A stretch of DNA of 64,000 bases from Acidobacteriota bacterium (GCA_021325515.1 JAJPHC010000035.1:62001-126000); one strand, 5' to 3'; counted from the first letter of the stretch, positions 1-9,225 are shown. The notes: a model not told the origin generated them from the sequence alone. Numbers and translations: made by a program.

Positions 1-237
1 GATCGACTCGTTTCCGAGACGCATCGTGACCACGCGAACCCGCGCCCCGAAGACGCCGGTCGCACGCTCGATATCCTCGCCGAGCTTTTCTTCATCGGAG
101 ACCTTCTCGAACGAAAGCACATCGCGATAGAACGCGATCGAACGATCGGCATTCGAGACGGTCATTCCGACCGAGGAAACATTGGTGACTCGCTGCGCGA
201 ATACTGGGAGCGATAGAAGGAGGAGAAGAAGCGGCAT
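1..237 (-). CDS. Secreted VOC (glyoxalase/bleomycin-resistance) family protein, partial
   Basis: This gene is not in the ORF track because its 3' end lies outside the window. Reading the minus strand from the ATG at 237 gives a short hydrophobic leader ending in VFAQ, which looks like a signal peptide. It is followed by VSSVGMTVSNADRSIAFYRD, the typical first beta strand and helix of a VOC module. VOC proteins are metal-dependent dioxygenase, isomerase or binding proteins; the substrate cannot be told from this fragment. An exported VOC protein is somewhat unusual. A REP pair lies between it and the GMC oxidoreductase gene upstream. About 79 residues are visible. Confidence 0.75.
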   Translation of the reverse strand, partial: MPLLLLLLSLPVFAQRVTNVSSVGMTVSNADRSIAFYRDVLSFEKVSDEEKLGEDIERATGVFGARVRVVTMRLGNESI

Positions 238-248
238 CGTCGAGGACC

Positions 249-313
249 CGCCGCCTGGAGAGGCGGCGCCACGTTCGACCGCGAAGCGCGTAGAGCCGCC
301 TCTCAGGCGGCGG
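249..313. repeat. REP-like palindrome pair, degenerate (cluster 1)
   Basis: An inverted copy at about 251-275 has a slightly altered loop. A forward copy at about 288-312 follows (GCGTAG foot, then an AGCCGCC/GGCGGC stem with TCTCA loop). They face each other with the GTAG feet inside, unlike the other pairs. The cluster lies between the GMC stop codon and the secreted VOC gene. Confidence 0.85.
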
Positions 314-335
314 CAACTTCGTATGACAGCCCTAA

Positions 336-1904
336 TCATTGGAGCCTCTCCAGCAGATGATCGCCGACGCGCAGCGCATTCGCCATGATCGTCAGCGCCG
401 GATTCACCGCGGCGCTCGACGGGAAGAAGCTGCCATCGACGACATAGAGATTGTCGAGATCGTGCGCCTTGCAATTGCGATCGAGCGCGCTCGTGCGCGA
501 ATCGTCTCCAAAGCGAATGGTTCCGTTCTGATGCGCAACGCCGGCTAGCGGGATGCGCTGGCCGACGAACAGATTGCGCGAGAAGAGACCCTGATGGCAG
601 TCATGGCCATGCATTGCGCACTTGCCGGTCTTCTGCATGACGTCCTTCAGCTTCGCGAGCAACCGCTTGTGGCCCTCTTCGTTGTTCGGCTTGTAGTCGA
701 GCACGATCTCGCCATCTTTGTTGAGCTTCACGCGATTCTTCGGATCCGGCAGATCCTCGGACGTAAGCCAGAAATCGATCGAGTGCTTCGCCATGAGATC
801 GAGCGTCCATCCCGGCGCAATGGCGGGAGCTCCTGCTTTCAAGGTCACGCCATCGAGCTTGCCGACGAAGGAGATGTGCCCCATCGGGTAATCCCAATCC
901 TTCGATCCGAAATAGAAGTCGTTCACCGCGAGTGTCTTCTGGAAAATCGTCTCGTTGGGGCACTTCGACAGCGCCATCAGCACCGAGTTGACGTGGCCCA
1001 TGTAGTGCCGGCCGATGACATCGGAACTGTTCGCGAGACCATTCGGATGCTTGTCATTCGCGGAGCGCAGCAACAGCGCGGCGGAGTTGATCGCGCCGCA
1101 GGACGAAACGACGATGTCCGCGGTCAGCTCGATCGTTTCGCCCCCTCTCGACGCAATGACTTTCTCCACGCGCCGGCCGCTGGCATCGGTGGCGAGCTTC
1201 TCGACTTTCGTGTTCGTCATCAGCGCAACGTTGCGATGCTCCAGCGCAGGATCGACGGCGCAGACATGTGCGTCCGCCTTCCCATTGATGAGGCAGGGAA
1301 ATCCGTCGCACGTGTTGCAGCGGATACACGCGCTCGCGCGCCGGTTCGATTCATTGAGGCGAACCCCGAGGGGAACGTGAAATGGCTTGAGCCCGATCGC
1401 GGCGAAGTCATCGCTGAGCTGCTGCATGCGCGGCTCGTGCGACATCGCAGGATGCGGATATGGCGCGCTGGCCCACGGGTCGGTCGGATCTTCCCCGCGT
1501 TCGCCGTGGACTTCGTACAGATTCTCGGCGGCTGTGTAGTAGGGCTCGAGCTCGTCGTAGGAGATCGGCCACGACGGCGAGATGCCGCCATGATGGCGAA
1601 TCTCGCCGAAGTCCTCTTTGCGCAGACGGAACAATGCTGCGCCGTAGAACTTCGTGTTGCCGCCAACCCAATAGTTCGTATGCGGATGCAGAGGCTTGCC
1701 GTCTGCGTCGCGCCACACTTCTTTTGTGTTGTAGCGCGCCTTCACGTTGACGGATTCCGGATCCCAGTTCTCTTTCTCGCGCGGAACGAAGTCACCACGC
1801 TCGATGAGCAGGATCCGCTTTCCGCTGGGCGCAAGTTTCCACGCGAGCGTGCCGCCACCCGCACCAGTACCGATGATGATCACGTCGTAATGGTTGTCGC
1901 TCAT
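336..1904 (-). CDS. GMC family FAD-dependent oxidoreductase
   Basis: The 522-residue product is a glucose-methanol-choline type flavoenzyme that oxidises an alcohol or sugar hydroxyl using FAD. The N-terminus carries the dinucleotide-binding motif IIGTGAGGGTLAWKLA followed by an acidic strand end (LIERGD). A Cys-rich stretch, CIRCNTCDGFPC, lies near residue 195. The C-terminus has the family signature VVDGSFFPSSAAVNPALT, with a catalytic-type His in GVAHQNGT. No Tat or Sec signal is visible, so it is probably cytoplasmic or exported with a partner. The exact substrate is unknown; the nearby sugar enzymes suggest a carbohydrate. REP clusters lie on both sides. Confidence 0.9.
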   Translation of the reverse strand: MSDNHYDVIIIGTGAGGGTLAWKLAPSGKRILLIERGDFVPREKENWDPESVNVKARYNTKEVWRDADGKPLHPHTNYWVGGNTKFYGAALFRLRKEDFGEIRHHGGISPSWPISYDELEPYYTAAENLYEVHGERGEDPTDPWASAPYPHPAMSHEPRMQQLSDDFAAIGLKPFHVPLGVRLNESNRRASACIRCNTCDGFPCLINGKADAHVCAVDPALEHRNVALMTNTKVEKLATDASGRRVEKVIASRGGETIELTADIVVSSCGAINSAALLLRSANDKHPNGLANSSDVIGRHYMGHVNSVLMALSKCPNETIFQKTLAVNDFYFGSKDWDYPMGHISFVGKLDGVTLKAGAPAIAPGWTLDLMAKHSIDFWLTSEDLPDPKNRVKLNKDGEIVLDYKPNNEEGHKRLLAKLKDVMQKTGKCAMHGHDCHQGLFSRNLFVGQRIPLAGVAHQNGTIRFGDDSRTSALDRNCKAHDLDNLYVVDGSFFPSSAAVNPALTIMANALRVGDHLLERLQ

Positions 1905-1939
1905 GAACGAATGAGATGCCGGTGGTCGATGAAGGTTTC

Positions 1940-2052
1940 AACGTAGAGCCGCCTCTCAGGCGGCTCTTTCAAAGCCGGGGGATGACAGCCGCCTCTCAGG
2001 CGGCTCTTTCAAAGCCGGGGGATGACAGCCGCCTGAGAGGCGGCTCTACGTT
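1940..2052. repeat. REP-like cluster with 40-bp tandem duplication (cluster 2)
   Basis: It contains a full forward element at 1940-1966, a footless core at 1987-2005 and an inverted full element at 2027-2052. The core plus the linker CTTTCAAAGCCGGGGGATGAC is repeated with a 40-base period (cores at 1947 and 1987). The third unit carries the core in the opposite orientation. The cluster lies directly downstream of the transposase gene and upstream of the GMC gene. Confidence 0.95.
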
Positions 2053-2061
2053 TTCGGCGGA

Positions 2062-2526
2062 TTACGTTTCTGTTCGATTGATCCATTCGCGCCATAACCA
2101 CCGGTACTCATCCGGCGTCGCGCAAAGCCCCCGGCGCAGGGGATTCTGTGCGACGTATTCGCACTTGGCACGAAGGCTCTCTCCGTTGCGGAGCTCGTGG
2201 TCGAAGGATTCGTGTTGCCAAACGTGCTGTCCGATAACGCCGCGCAGTTTGTTGATCGATCGCGACGAGGATCCCTTCATCCCCTGAAGCAGCTTTCCTA
2301 ACGAGACGTGCCAGGGAGTGAACACGATGTGCACGTGATCGGGCATCACGACCGCCGCGTGGAGATTCATAACGCGCTGATCATCGAAGACGACGTGCGC
2401 AAGAACAACGTCGCGCTCTGGTGGCGTGAGGATTTGTCTCTGCTGCGTAACGAACGTGACGAAATAGGTATGAAACTCGGTTTGAATGTGCGGAAGGTTG
2501 CGGCGATATACATGTTTCGCAGGCAT
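2062..2526 (-). CDS. REP-associated tyrosine transposase (RAYT, Y1/HUH family)
   Basis: The 154-residue product is a single-domain HUH transposase of the TnpA-REP/IS200-like family. The HUH metal-binding motif is seen in VVMPDHVHIVF. The catalytic tyrosine helix is KCEYVAQNPLRRGL, matching the usual Y-x-x-x-NP arrangement. RAYTs recognise REP palindromes with a GTAG foot, and this gene sits between two clusters of exactly such elements. The ORF track extends the frame upstream to 3075 through a REP cluster and the antisense of the aquaporin. I chose the ATG at 2526 (MPAKHVYRR) because homology-like sequence starts there. It is probably a domesticated, intact enzyme. Confidence 0.92.
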   Translation of the reverse strand: MPAKHVYRRNLPHIQTEFHTYFVTFVTQQRQILTPPERDVVLAHVVFDDQRVMNLHAAVVMPDHVHIVFTPWHVSLGKLLQGMKGSSSRSINKLRGVIGQHVWQHESFDHELRNGESLRAKCEYVAQNPLRRGLCATPDEYRWLWREWINRTET

Positions 2527-2572
2527 GCACCGAGGCTCCCTCGGCAATCGCAAGCCGTCAAACCTTCCACAA

Positions 2573-2667
2573 AACGTAGAGCCGCCTCTCAGGCGGCTGA
2601 GACCGGAAAGCCGCCTGAGAGGCGGCTCTACGTTGGGGGAAAGCCGCCTGAGAGGCGGCTCTACGTT
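2573..2667. repeat. REP-like cluster, three elements (cluster 3)
   Basis: A forward element at 2573-2598 is followed by two inverted elements at 2609-2634 and 2642-2667. Each has AACGTAG, then the AGCCGCC-TCTCA-GGCGGCT hairpin. The last copy overlaps the end of the aquaporin gene, and its GTAG foot provides that gene's TAG stop codon at 2661-2663. The cluster lies upstream of the transposase start, so it may also carry part of its leader. Confidence 0.95.
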
Positions 2668-3422
2668 GTCAGCTCCCCGAATGCACAGCGGAAGATGCAG
2701 CGCGCATTCGAGGAGTGGTCCAGCTTCGCGCAGTAGACGCGGCCGCGGTACATCGCGGCAGCGAGCAGCATTCCGATAGGGGGTGCGGTGAAGTAGATCC
2801 AGAGTGCCGTCCAGACTCCGCCCAAGAACGCGGAGGCGAAAGTGCGCGCGGGATTCATGCTCATGCCCGACAACGGAGCTTCGAACGTGATGAAGGCCAT
2901 GACGCACGCGCCGGCAAAGAAAGGCGTGTAGCGCGCGAGCCGCTTTGAATTCGAAACGTTCAGCACCATGGTCATCATCAGAAACGAGATGCCCAACTCG
3001 GCGAAGAACGCGACCACGATTCCGTTGCTGCCGGGCAACGTCTGCACGTAGCCGACGGACGCGTGCGAAAGCCACATGCGGGTCAGGGACGCGAGAAGTG
3101 CCAAGCCGGCGATGCCTCCGACGAACTGCGCAAGCACGTAGCCGACCGCGTCGCGTCCATCGATCTTTCCCAGACGCAGAAACGTGAGCGTGACCGCCGG
3201 ATTCATGTGCGCACCGGATCGTTTGCCCAAGTTCGATCTGATCAAAGCGGTCGCCGTCAGGCCCATCGCCAACCCCATCACCGCGCGTGCGTAGCAGGAA
3301 TCCTCGATGAACATCGGCGACTGTGGGTGGAACAGCAGAATGCCGAACCCACCCGCAGAGACCATGAACAGACCAAGCGCGAGTGCCTCGCAGAAGTATT
3401 CGGGAAAGTGATTCCTATTCAT
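2661..3422 (-). CDS. Aquaporin / MIP family channel
   Basis: The 253-residue membrane protein forms a water or glycerol channel. Both half-helix motifs are present: HMNPAVTLTF in the first half and SMNPARTFASAF in the second. Six hydrophobic segments surround them. Its ATG immediately follows the TAA of the dehydrogenase gene (TAAATG), so the two are co-transcribed. The C-terminus after the last helix (about 25 residues ending ELTT) is atypical. The stop codon is the TAG inside the GTAG foot of a REP element, suggesting the natural end was replaced. Selectivity for water versus glycerol cannot be decided by eye. Confidence 0.92.
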   Translation of the reverse strand: MNRNHFPEYFCEALALGLFMVSAGGFGILLFHPQSPMFIEDSCYARAVMGLAMGLTATALIRSNLGKRSGAHMNPAVTLTFLRLGKIDGRDAVGYVLAQFVGGIAGLALLASLTRMWLSHASVGYVQTLPGSNGIVVAFFAELGISFLMMTMVLNVSNSKRLARYTPFFAGACVMAFITFEAPLSGMSMNPARTFASAFLGGVWTALWIYFTAPPIGMLLAAAMYRGRVYCAKLDHSSNARCIFRCAFGELTT

Positions 3423-4517
3423 TTAGATATTGACGAAGGCTTTGATCACGCCCTTGCCGTTGTTGAGCAGATCGATCGCCTGTGCGAAATTCTCGAGGCC
3501 ATTCACTGGGTGCGTCAGCAGCTTCTTCGCCCAGCCGGGATAGTCGGCGAGGGACTGCGTGAGATCCCTCGCGCCGATCTCGAAGTAATCGCGATTCGCG
3601 TTCACGGTTCCAAACATCACTTTGTTGCCGAGGACGAAGTCGAGGTTGATCTTGTCGGCGGAGATCTCGAGCTTCTTTCCGCCGCCGGTGACGCTCGACA
3701 AAATCAGAATGCCGTTCTTCGCGAGGTTCTCCGCGGCTTCGAACACGACGGCCGAACTGCCGGTCGCTTCGAACATGATGTCGAACGGTCCGAGCTCCTT
3801 CGACGCATCGGTCAGCGACTGCTCCGCCGTGTTGATGTAGTGCGCCCCAACCTCCTCGGCCAGATCGGCATTCACGTAGGGACGAGGAGTGCGGCCAAAC
3901 GTGACGACGTCGAGTCCGCGCAGACGCAGCGCCATCGTTGCCAGCAGCCCGAGCGTTCCCGACCCGAGAACGGCGGCGCGGCGCGGGCGCCAGACTTTCA
4001 GCCGGCGCTGGATCTCGAACGCCTGGACGATTCCCTTTTCCGCGACACTCATCGGCTCGAGCAGGACGCCCACTTCGCTGCACGACTTCGGCACGCGGAC
4101 GATGTACTCCGGCTCGTCGACGTAATACTCAGCGAGATAGCCGTGACGCAGGTTGATGCCGCGCTCGTAGTACACGTCGTCAGTAGTCATGTCGTACTGG
4201 CCGATCCGGTCGTAGAGCGAGCCGCCCGGACGTCGCACTGTGGCGACGACGAAATCGCCCGGCTTCACCTCGTGCACGTTAGCGCCGACCTGTTCCACGA
4301 TGCCGAATGACTCGTGGCCGATGATCAGAAAATCGTCGCCCGCGGGAGGTGCACCGTATTCGGCGTTGTTGATCTCGCGATCGGTGCCATCGACACCAAC
4401 ACGGAGAACCTTGACGAGGACACCACGGCCACCCGGAATGTCATCGATGGAAGGCTTGGGGACATCTCTCAGGTGCACCGAGTTTTTCTGACCGGGGATG
4501 ACTGCGACAGCTTTCAT
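3423..4517 (-). CDS. Zinc-type alcohol dehydrogenase, glucose 1-dehydrogenase-like
   Basis: The 364-residue product is a medium-chain dehydrogenase/reductase. The sequence [15 protein letters not shown] and the [12 protein letters not shown] block resemble the archaeal-type glucose 1-dehydrogenases that oxidise glucose or galactose to the lactone. The nucleotide-binding motif is [11 protein letters not shown]. The structural zinc cysteines common in the superfamily are missing, as in some members of this subgroup. The ORF track starts at 4622 inside a REP element. The ATG at 4517, preceded by GGAGGCAAC, is the true start. It is followed without gap by the aquaporin gene. Confidence 0.85.
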   Translation of the reverse strand: MKAVAVIPGQKNSVHLRDVPKPSIDDIPGGRGVLVKVLRVGVDGTDREINNAEYGAPPAGDDFLIIGHESFGIVEQVGANVHEVKPGDFVVATVRRPGGSLYDRIGQYDMTTDDVYYERGINLRHGYLAEYYVDEPEYIVRVPKSCSEVGVLLEPMSVAEKGIVQAFEIQRRLKVWRPRRAAVLGSGTLGLLATMALRLRGLDVVTFGRTPRPYVNADLAEEVGAHYINTAEQSLTDASKELGPFDIMFEATGSSAVVFEAAENLAKNGILILSSVTGGGKKLEISADKINLDFVLGNKVMFGTVNANRDYFEIGARDLTQSLADYPGWAKKLLTHPVNGLENFAQAIDLLNNGKGVIKAFVNI

Positions 4518-4526
4518 GTTGCCTCC

Positions 4527-4600
4527 AACGTAGAGCCGCCTCTCAGGCGGCTGCGTTCCCTGTTCCTCGTAGGTAGCCGCCTGAGAGGCGGCTCTACGTT
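4527..4600. repeat. REP-like inverted pair (cluster 4)
   Basis: A forward element at 4527-4552 and an inverted element at 4575-4600 are separated by 22 bases. The GTAG feet point outwards, as in a bacterial interspersed mosaic element. The pair sits between the GH63 stop codon and the Shine-Dalgarno of the glucose dehydrogenase gene, so it can fold in the shared transcript. Confidence 0.95.
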
Positions 4601-7200
4601 CAATGCCGCGAGGAGTCGCCACGCTTGATCAGTGACGCCACGAGTCCGGTCCATCCGGTCTGGTGCGAAGCTCCGACTCCAGACCCGTCGTCGCCGTGAA
4701 AGTATTCGTGGAAGAGCACGTAGTCGCGGAAGTGCGGATCTTGCTGCAGTCTCTGGTTAGACCCGTACACCGCACGCCGCCCGTTCTCGTCGCGAAGGAA
4801 GATGCGTGTCAGTCGCCGCGCCAGTTCGTCCGCGACTTCGCTGATCGTCAGATAGATGCCCGATCCGGTCGGGCACTCGACCTTGAAGTCGTCGCCATAG
4901 TAGGAGTGGAAGCGGCGGAGGCTCTCGACGAGGAGATAGTTCACCGGCATCCAGATCGGTCCGCGCCAGTTCGAATTGCCGCCAAACAAGCCCGACTCCG
5001 ACTCGCCCGGCTGATAGCTCACGGTGAACTGTCCGCCGTCCGCCTGCAGCTCATAGGGGTGATCCTTGTGATAGCGCGACAACGCGCGGACGCCGTAGTC
5101 GGACAGGAACTCCGTCTCGTCGAGCATCCGCCTGAGCAGCCGCTTCATCCGATGCCCGCGCAGCAGCGAGAGCAGATGCACGCTCTTCTCACCGGGCACC
5201 GTCCATCGCGAAACGAGCGACGCGAGATCGGGCCGGTAGTTGAGGAACCACTGGAGCCGGAACTCGAAGTCCGGATTCACGGCAAGGATCTCGGGATCGA
5301 GAATCTCGACCGCGAACAGCGGCACGAGCCCGACCATCGATCGCACCTTGAGGCTCGTCACTCCGTTCGGCGTGTGCAGAACGTCGTAGAAAAACTCGTC
5401 TTCCTGTTCCCACAAAGCCACACCCGAATCACCGACATTCGTCATCGCCTCGGCGATGTGCAGGAAGTGCTCGAAGAACTTCGTCGCCAGATCCTGGTAG
5501 ACATGGCTGCGCTTCGACAGCTCGAGCGCGATGCGCATCAGGTTGAGCGAGTACATCGCCATCCAGCTCGTGCCGTCCGCCTGCTCGAGATGTCCGCCCG
5601 TCGGCAGCGGCGCGCTGCGATCGAACACGCCGATGTTGTCGAGCCCGAGGAAGCCGCCCTGAAAGACGTTCTTGCCTTCGGCGTCTTTGCGGTTCACCCA
5701 CCATGTGAAGTTGAGGCAGAGCTTATGGAAGACGCGCTCGAGAAAATCGAAGTCTCTCTTGCCGTCGATCTCGAAGACGCGCCATGTAGCCCACGCGTGC
5801 ACCGGCGGATTCACGTCTCCGAATGCCCATTCGTAGGCGGGGAGCTGTCCGTTCGGATGCATGTACCACTCGCGCGTCATCAGCAGCAGCTGATCCTTCG
5901 CGAATTCGGGATCGACCTCAGCGAGCGTGACGCAGTGGAACGCGAGATCCCATGCGGCGTACCAGGGGTACTCCCACTTGTCCGGCATCGAGATGACATC
6001 GGCGTTGTTCAGATGCTCCCAGCCGGAGTTGCGCCCTTTCTTCCGCTCCGGAGGTGGCGCCGGCTGACCTGGATCGCCCTTCAGCCACTGCGGAATGTCG
6101 ATGTAGTAGAACTGCTTGGACCAGATCATTCCCGCGAAGGCCTGGCGTTGCACGAGCTTCTGGTCGTCGCTGAGACCTTGCTGCAGCGGCGCGTAGAACG
6201 CATCGGCTTCGGCGATGCGATCGGCGAAGACGCGATCGATGTCGATTTTTTCCTTGTCGCTCGAGAGACGAAGTGAAATCGTCGCCGACTGCCCGCCATC
6301 GATTGCGAGGGTGTACCGCAGTGCGGCCTTAGTACCGACACGATCGGGATTCACGGCATCGCGATGACCATGGATCACTGCCTCGTGAATCGCATCCTTG
6401 AAGTAACCATTCGCATCGACGCCATACAGGCGTCGGGCGTTCGTTTCGTTGTCGCAGAAGAAGACGTCAGGCGTGCCTTCGTATGTCAGCTCATATTCAC
6501 CGAGCTCGTGATGCGACGCTGCGATGCGGTTGCCGGCATCGCGCAACACGGGACGCGTGGCGTCGTATCCCCACGACCACGTGTTTCGGAACCAGAGCTG
6601 CGGAATGACATCGATCTCCGCGCGCTCGATGCCGCGGTTGTGAACGGTGATGCGCGCGACGATGTCGTCGGGACCGTTCTTCGCGTACTCGACAAATACG
6701 TCCCAATAGGCGTCATCATTGAAGATGCCGGTGTCGAGCAGCTCGAATTCGCCATCGAGCTTTCCGCGCCGCCGGTTCTCTTCGATCAGCCAGGAGTATG
6801 GAAACTCCCGCCGCGGATACTTGTAGAGCATGCGCATGTACGAGTGCGTCGGTGTGGCGTCGAGGTAGTAGTAGAGCTCTTTGACGTCTTCGCCGTGATT
6901 GCCTTCGTTGCCGGTGAGGCCAAAGAGGCGTTCCTTCAGAATGGGATCGCGGCGATTCCAGAGCGCGATCCCGAAGCAGAGTCGCTGCAGCTCGTCGCTG
7001 ATCCCGGCGATGCCGTCTTCGCCCCAGCGATAGGCCTTGCTACGGGCCGCGTCGTGCGAGACAAACTCCCACGCATTGCCGTGGGGACTGTAGTCCTCGC
7101 GGACCGTGCCCCACTGACGTTCGCTGACATACGGTCCCCAGCGATACCAGGGCTTACTCGTGGCGGTGTGCTCCGCAAGGCGTTTGCGCTCCTTGTCCAT
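4600..7200 (-). CDS. GH63-like glucosidase
   Basis: The 866-residue protein resembles the bacterial relatives of mannosyl-oligosaccharide glucosidase (GH63) and mannosylglycerate hydrolase. An N-terminal beta-sandwich region (about 1-330, [20 protein letters not shown]) precedes a long (alpha/alpha)6 barrel. Barrel motifs include [34 protein letters not shown] and [20 protein letters not shown]. No signal peptide is visible, so it acts on cytoplasmic glucosides. I prefer the ATG at 7200 (MDKERKR); the ORF track uses a TTG at 7227. Neither start has a strong Shine-Dalgarno. The TGA stop directly abuts a REP element. It probably forms a sugar operon with the dehydrogenase and aquaporin. Confidence 0.85.
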   Translation of the reverse strand: MDKERKRLAEHTATSKPWYRWGPYVSERQWGTVREDYSPHGNAWEFVSHDAARSKAYRWGEDGIAGISDELQRLCFGIALWNRRDPILKERLFGLTGNEGNHGEDVKELYYYLDATPTHSYMRMLYKYPRREFPYSWLIEENRRRGKLDGEFELLDTGIFNDDAYWDVFVEYAKNGPDDIVARITVHNRGIERAEIDVIPQLWFRNTWSWGYDATRPVLRDAGNRIAASHHELGEYELTYEGTPDVFFCDNETNARRLYGVDANGYFKDAIHEAVIHGHRDAVNPDRVGTKAALRYTLAIDGGQSATISLRLSSDKEKIDIDRVFADRIAEADAFYAPLQQGLSDDQKLVQRQAFAGMIWSKQFYYIDIPQWLKGDPGQPAPPPERKKGRNSGWEHLNNADVISMPDKWEYPWYAAWDLAFHCVTLAEVDPEFAKDQLLLMTREWYMHPNGQLPAYEWAFGDVNPPVHAWATWRVFEIDGKRDFDFLERVFHKLCLNFTWWVNRKDAEGKNVFQGGFLGLDNIGVFDRSAPLPTGGHLEQADGTSWMAMYSLNLMRIALELSKRSHVYQDLATKFFEHFLHIAEAMTNVGDSGVALWEQEDEFFYDVLHTPNGVTSLKVRSMVGLVPLFAVEILDPEILAVNPDFEFRLQWFLNYRPDLASLVSRWTVPGEKSVHLLSLLRGHRMKRLLRRMLDETEFLSDYGVRALSRYHKDHPYELQADGGQFTVSYQPGESESGLFGGNSNWRGPIWMPVNYLLVESLRRFHSYYGDDFKVECPTGSGIYLTISEVADELARRLTRIFLRDENGRRAVYGSNQRLQQDPHFRDYVLFHEYFHGDDGSGVGASHQTGWTGLVASLIKRGDSSRH

Positions 7201-7242
7201 TTGCGGAGGTTGGATGCCGTGCAGCAAAGAGTGGTTTCAAGA

Positions 7243-7318
7243 AACGTAGAGCCGCCTCTCAGGCGGCTGCGCAGTTGAAAATCACAAGAACCAGCCGCCT
7301 AAGAGGCGGCTCTACGTT
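7243..7318. repeat. REP-like inverted pair (cluster 5)
   Basis: A forward element at 7243-7268 and an inverted element at 7293-7318 with a loop variant (CCTAAGAGG) are 24 bases apart with feet outward. The inverted element lies inside the 3' end of the CGNR gene. The variant T-to-A change creates the TAG stop codon of that gene at 7299-7301. Confidence 0.95.
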
Positions 7319-7847
7319 TCGCATAGAACAGCGCCGCCTTCATTCTGTTGCCGCAGCCTTCCATGCTGCACCATCGCCTCGTATGGCTCTTCGTCACGTC
7401 ATAGAACATCAGCACGCAGTTGGTTCCCTGACACGGCTTCACGAGCGTCAAGTCCGCGGAGGCGAGAAAGTCTGCGACGTACGAGGCAAGCCGGAAGAGC
7501 ACGTCGTCGGCCTCAGGCTGGAAGCGCGTATGGATCCCACCTTTCGCGATCGCCAGCTGAAATGAGCCGCGCCCGCGCGCCAATGCGGCGTTGACGACCG
7601 CGACATCGCGCCGCCGTGCGCGACCGCCTCGCGCCAATGTCGTCATCAGTGATCGCGCCGCAGCGCGCAACTCCTTCACCTTCGAGAGCGACAGATGAGA
7701 TCGGATGTCCCGCCCGCTCACTTCTGTCAACCATCGCAGAACGTCTTCAGGCTTCTGCCAGAGATCGACCGGCTCGCCGTCCCGCACGATCTCGGTATTG
7801 AGCAGATCGACGGCCGGATCGCCGCCGATGAAAACAAACGATGACAT
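7299..7847 (-). CDS. ABATE/CGNR zinc-finger domain regulator
   Basis: The 182-residue product has an N-terminal ABATE-type region (FIGGDPAVDLLNTEIVRDGEPVDLW) and a C-terminal CGNR zinc finger. The finger shows CQGTNC, then WCSMEGCGNRMKAALFYAKR, which is the family hallmark. Such proteins are thought to be stress-linked transcription regulators. The last residues (RRAAS) are encoded by a REP element, whose variant loop supplies the stop. The gene is divergent from a VOC gene across 59 bases containing a strong sigma70-type promoter and a small dyad, so local regulation is plausible. Confidence 0.88.
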   Translation of the reverse strand: MSSFVFIGGDPAVDLLNTEIVRDGEPVDLWQKPEDVLRWLTEVSGRDIRSHLSLSKVKELRAAARSLMTTLARGGRARRRDVAVVNAALARGRGSFQLAIAKGGIHTRFQPEADDVLFRLASYVADFLASADLTLVKPCQGTNCVLMFYDVTKSHTRRWCSMEGCGNRMKAALFYAKRRAAS

Positions 7848-7849
7848 GG

Positions 7850-7878
7850 TTGACAGACTAGGTCTACTGCTCTATAAC
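7850..7878 (+). promoter_or_regulatory. Sigma70-type promoter with operator-like dyad for the VOC gene
   Basis: TTGACA at 7850-7855 and TATAAC at 7873-7878 are separated by exactly 17 bases. The spacer starts with the dyad AGAC-TAG-GTCT (7855-7865), adjacent to the -35 box. A GGAGG Shine-Dalgarno follows before the ATG at 7907. The dyad is a candidate binding site for the divergently encoded CGNR protein; that link is inference. Confidence 0.65.
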
Positions 7879-7906
7879 CGTCAATATCAAGTTTTGGAGG
7901 TTATAC

Positions 7907-8347
7907 ATGCAGACAGCACACATCGGCATCAACGTCACCAATCTGGACCGCTCCACCTCTTTCTACAGCGAGGTCTTCGGACTCTCGCCCATGGGAGGCT
8001 CCGACGCGCCCCCCCGGCGCTTCGCCTTCCTCGGCGACGGAGAGAACCTCGTCCTCACCTTGTGGGAGCAGAGCGAAGGACGCTTCGAAAGCACACGTCC
8101 GGGACTGCATCACCTTTCGTTCATGGTGCCGTCTCTCGATCGCGTGCGCGAGGCTGAGAAGAAGCTTCTCCTGCGCGGCACGCCGTTCAAGTACGAGGGC
8201 ATCGTCGCGCACATCGAAGGCGCAGCGTCCGGCGGAATCTACTTCGAGGATCCGGATGGAACGAGACTGGAGATCTTCACGCCCGGCGGCGTTGACGCTG
8301 TAGAGTCGAAGACGAAGACGCACGGACCGGCGTGCGGTTTCTTCTGA
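7907..8347 (+). CDS. VOC family protein
   Basis: The 146-residue product is a two-module glyoxalase/bleomycin-resistance fold protein. It begins with AHIGINVTNLDRSTSFYSEV and has metal-ligand-type positions near HIGIN, LHHLSF and RLEIFTP. GIYFEDPDGTRLEIF is the characteristic last module. Such proteins act as dioxygenases, lyases or drug-binding proteins; the substrate is unknown. A GGAGG ribosome-binding site and a good promoter precede it. The downstream flavin-binding gene starts 8 bases after its stop, so the two form an operon divergent from the CGNR regulator. Confidence 0.88.
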   Translation: MQTAHIGINVTNLDRSTSFYSEVFGLSPMGGSDAPPRRFAFLGDGENLVLTLWEQSEGRFESTRPGLHHLSFMVPSLDRVREAEKKLLLRGTPFKYEGIVAHIEGAASGGIYFEDPDGTRLEIFTPGGVDAVESKTKTHGPACGFF

Positions 8348-8355
8348 GGTCCGCG

Positions 8356-9087
8356 ATGTACCACGAAGGAGAGCTCAGCGTTCAGCGAAAAGCCGGCGTC
8401 GCGGCCGAGGCGGCGCGGGTCGGACGAATCATCGGAAAGACGATTCCGCCGGTCGCCGCGGATTTCCTCGCGGCGCAGTCCATCGTGATCGCATCGACGA
8501 TCGACAGGGAGGGGCTCGTATGGGCCACTCCCCTTATCGGCTCGTTCTGCGCAGAGGATTCGCAGACGCTTCGCATCCGCACTTCGACGGATCTGCAGCT
8601 CGACGATCCCCGCATCGGTCTTCTGGCAATCGATTTCGAGACGCGGCGCCGCATGCGCATCAATGGAAGAGTCACGCGCGACGGCCGCGACTTCATCGTA
8701 ACGGCGGACGAGGTCTATTCGAACTGTCCGAAATACATTCACCCGCGGCCGGCGAAGCCCGACACGTCGTCGCCGGAGCGATGGATCGCCACGAGCGACA
8801 CCTTCTTCATCGCTTCCGTGAATCCAGACCGGGGCGCCGACGCATCGCATCGCGGAGGCGATCCCGGCTTCGCCCGCCTCGACGGCACTCGCATCACGTT
8901 TCCTGACTACAGCGGCAACAACATGTTCAACACGCTCGGCAATCTCGAAACGAACCCGGACTGCGGACTACTGTTTCTGGATTTTGATCAGGGAAGGATC
9001 TTGCAGATCAGCGGAAAGGGACACATAGAGTGGGAGCCGGAACGGCGCGTCGTCATCGACGTAAAGCCGCCTCTCAGGCGAACGTAG
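8356..9087 (+). CDS. Pyridoxamine 5'-phosphate oxidase-like FMN split-barrel protein, 3' end replaced by a REP element
   Basis: The 243-residue frame belongs to the PNPOx-like FMN-binding split-barrel proteins. It shows AQSIVIASTIDREGLVWATP near residue 45 and DSDYSGNN-like and NPDCGLLFLDFDQG blocks towards the end. I chose the ATG at 8356 (MYHEGELSVQ), after GAGGT. The protein appears cut short: after VVIDV the frame runs into a partial REP (KPPLRRT) and stops at the TAG of the next REP foot. Relatives normally continue with another strand and often a further domain. It may be a still-folding truncated protein or a decaying gene. Confidence 0.8.
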   Translation: MYHEGELSVQRKAGVAAEAARVGRIIGKTIPPVAADFLAAQSIVIASTIDREGLVWATPLIGSFCAEDSQTLRIRTSTDLQLDDPRIGLLAIDFETRRRMRINGRVTRDGRDFIVTADEVYSNCPKYIHPRPAKPDTSSPERWIATSDTFFIASVNPDRGADASHRGGDPGFARLDGTRITFPDYSGNNMFNTLGNLETNPDCGLLFLDFDQGRILQISGKGHIEWEPERRVVIDVKPPLRRT

Positions 9088-9225
9088 AGCCGCCTCTCAG
9101 GCGGCTGACGAGAAAGAAGCCGCCTGAGAGGCGGCTCTACGTTGACAGACGAGAAAGAAGCCGCCTGAGAGGCGGCTCTACGTTGACAGACGAGAAAGAA
9201 GCCGCCTGAGAGGCGGCTCTACGTT
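9059..9225. repeat. REP-like cluster with three 41-bp tandem units (cluster 6)
   Basis: A partial forward element at 9059-9080 is followed by a full forward element at 9081-9106 and three inverted elements at 9118-9143, 9159-9184 and 9200-9225. The inverted ones are part of a perfect 41-base tandem repeat starting at 9107, 9148 and 9189, each beginning GACGAGAAAG. The array lies between two convergent genes and provides the stop codon of both. The hairpins could act as a bidirectional terminator. Confidence 0.95.

Noticed and set aside
2062-3075. The 337-residue ORF-track version of the transposase
   Set aside because: The first 180 residues are antisense of the aquaporin and translated REP elements; only the last 154 residues resemble a RAYT protein.
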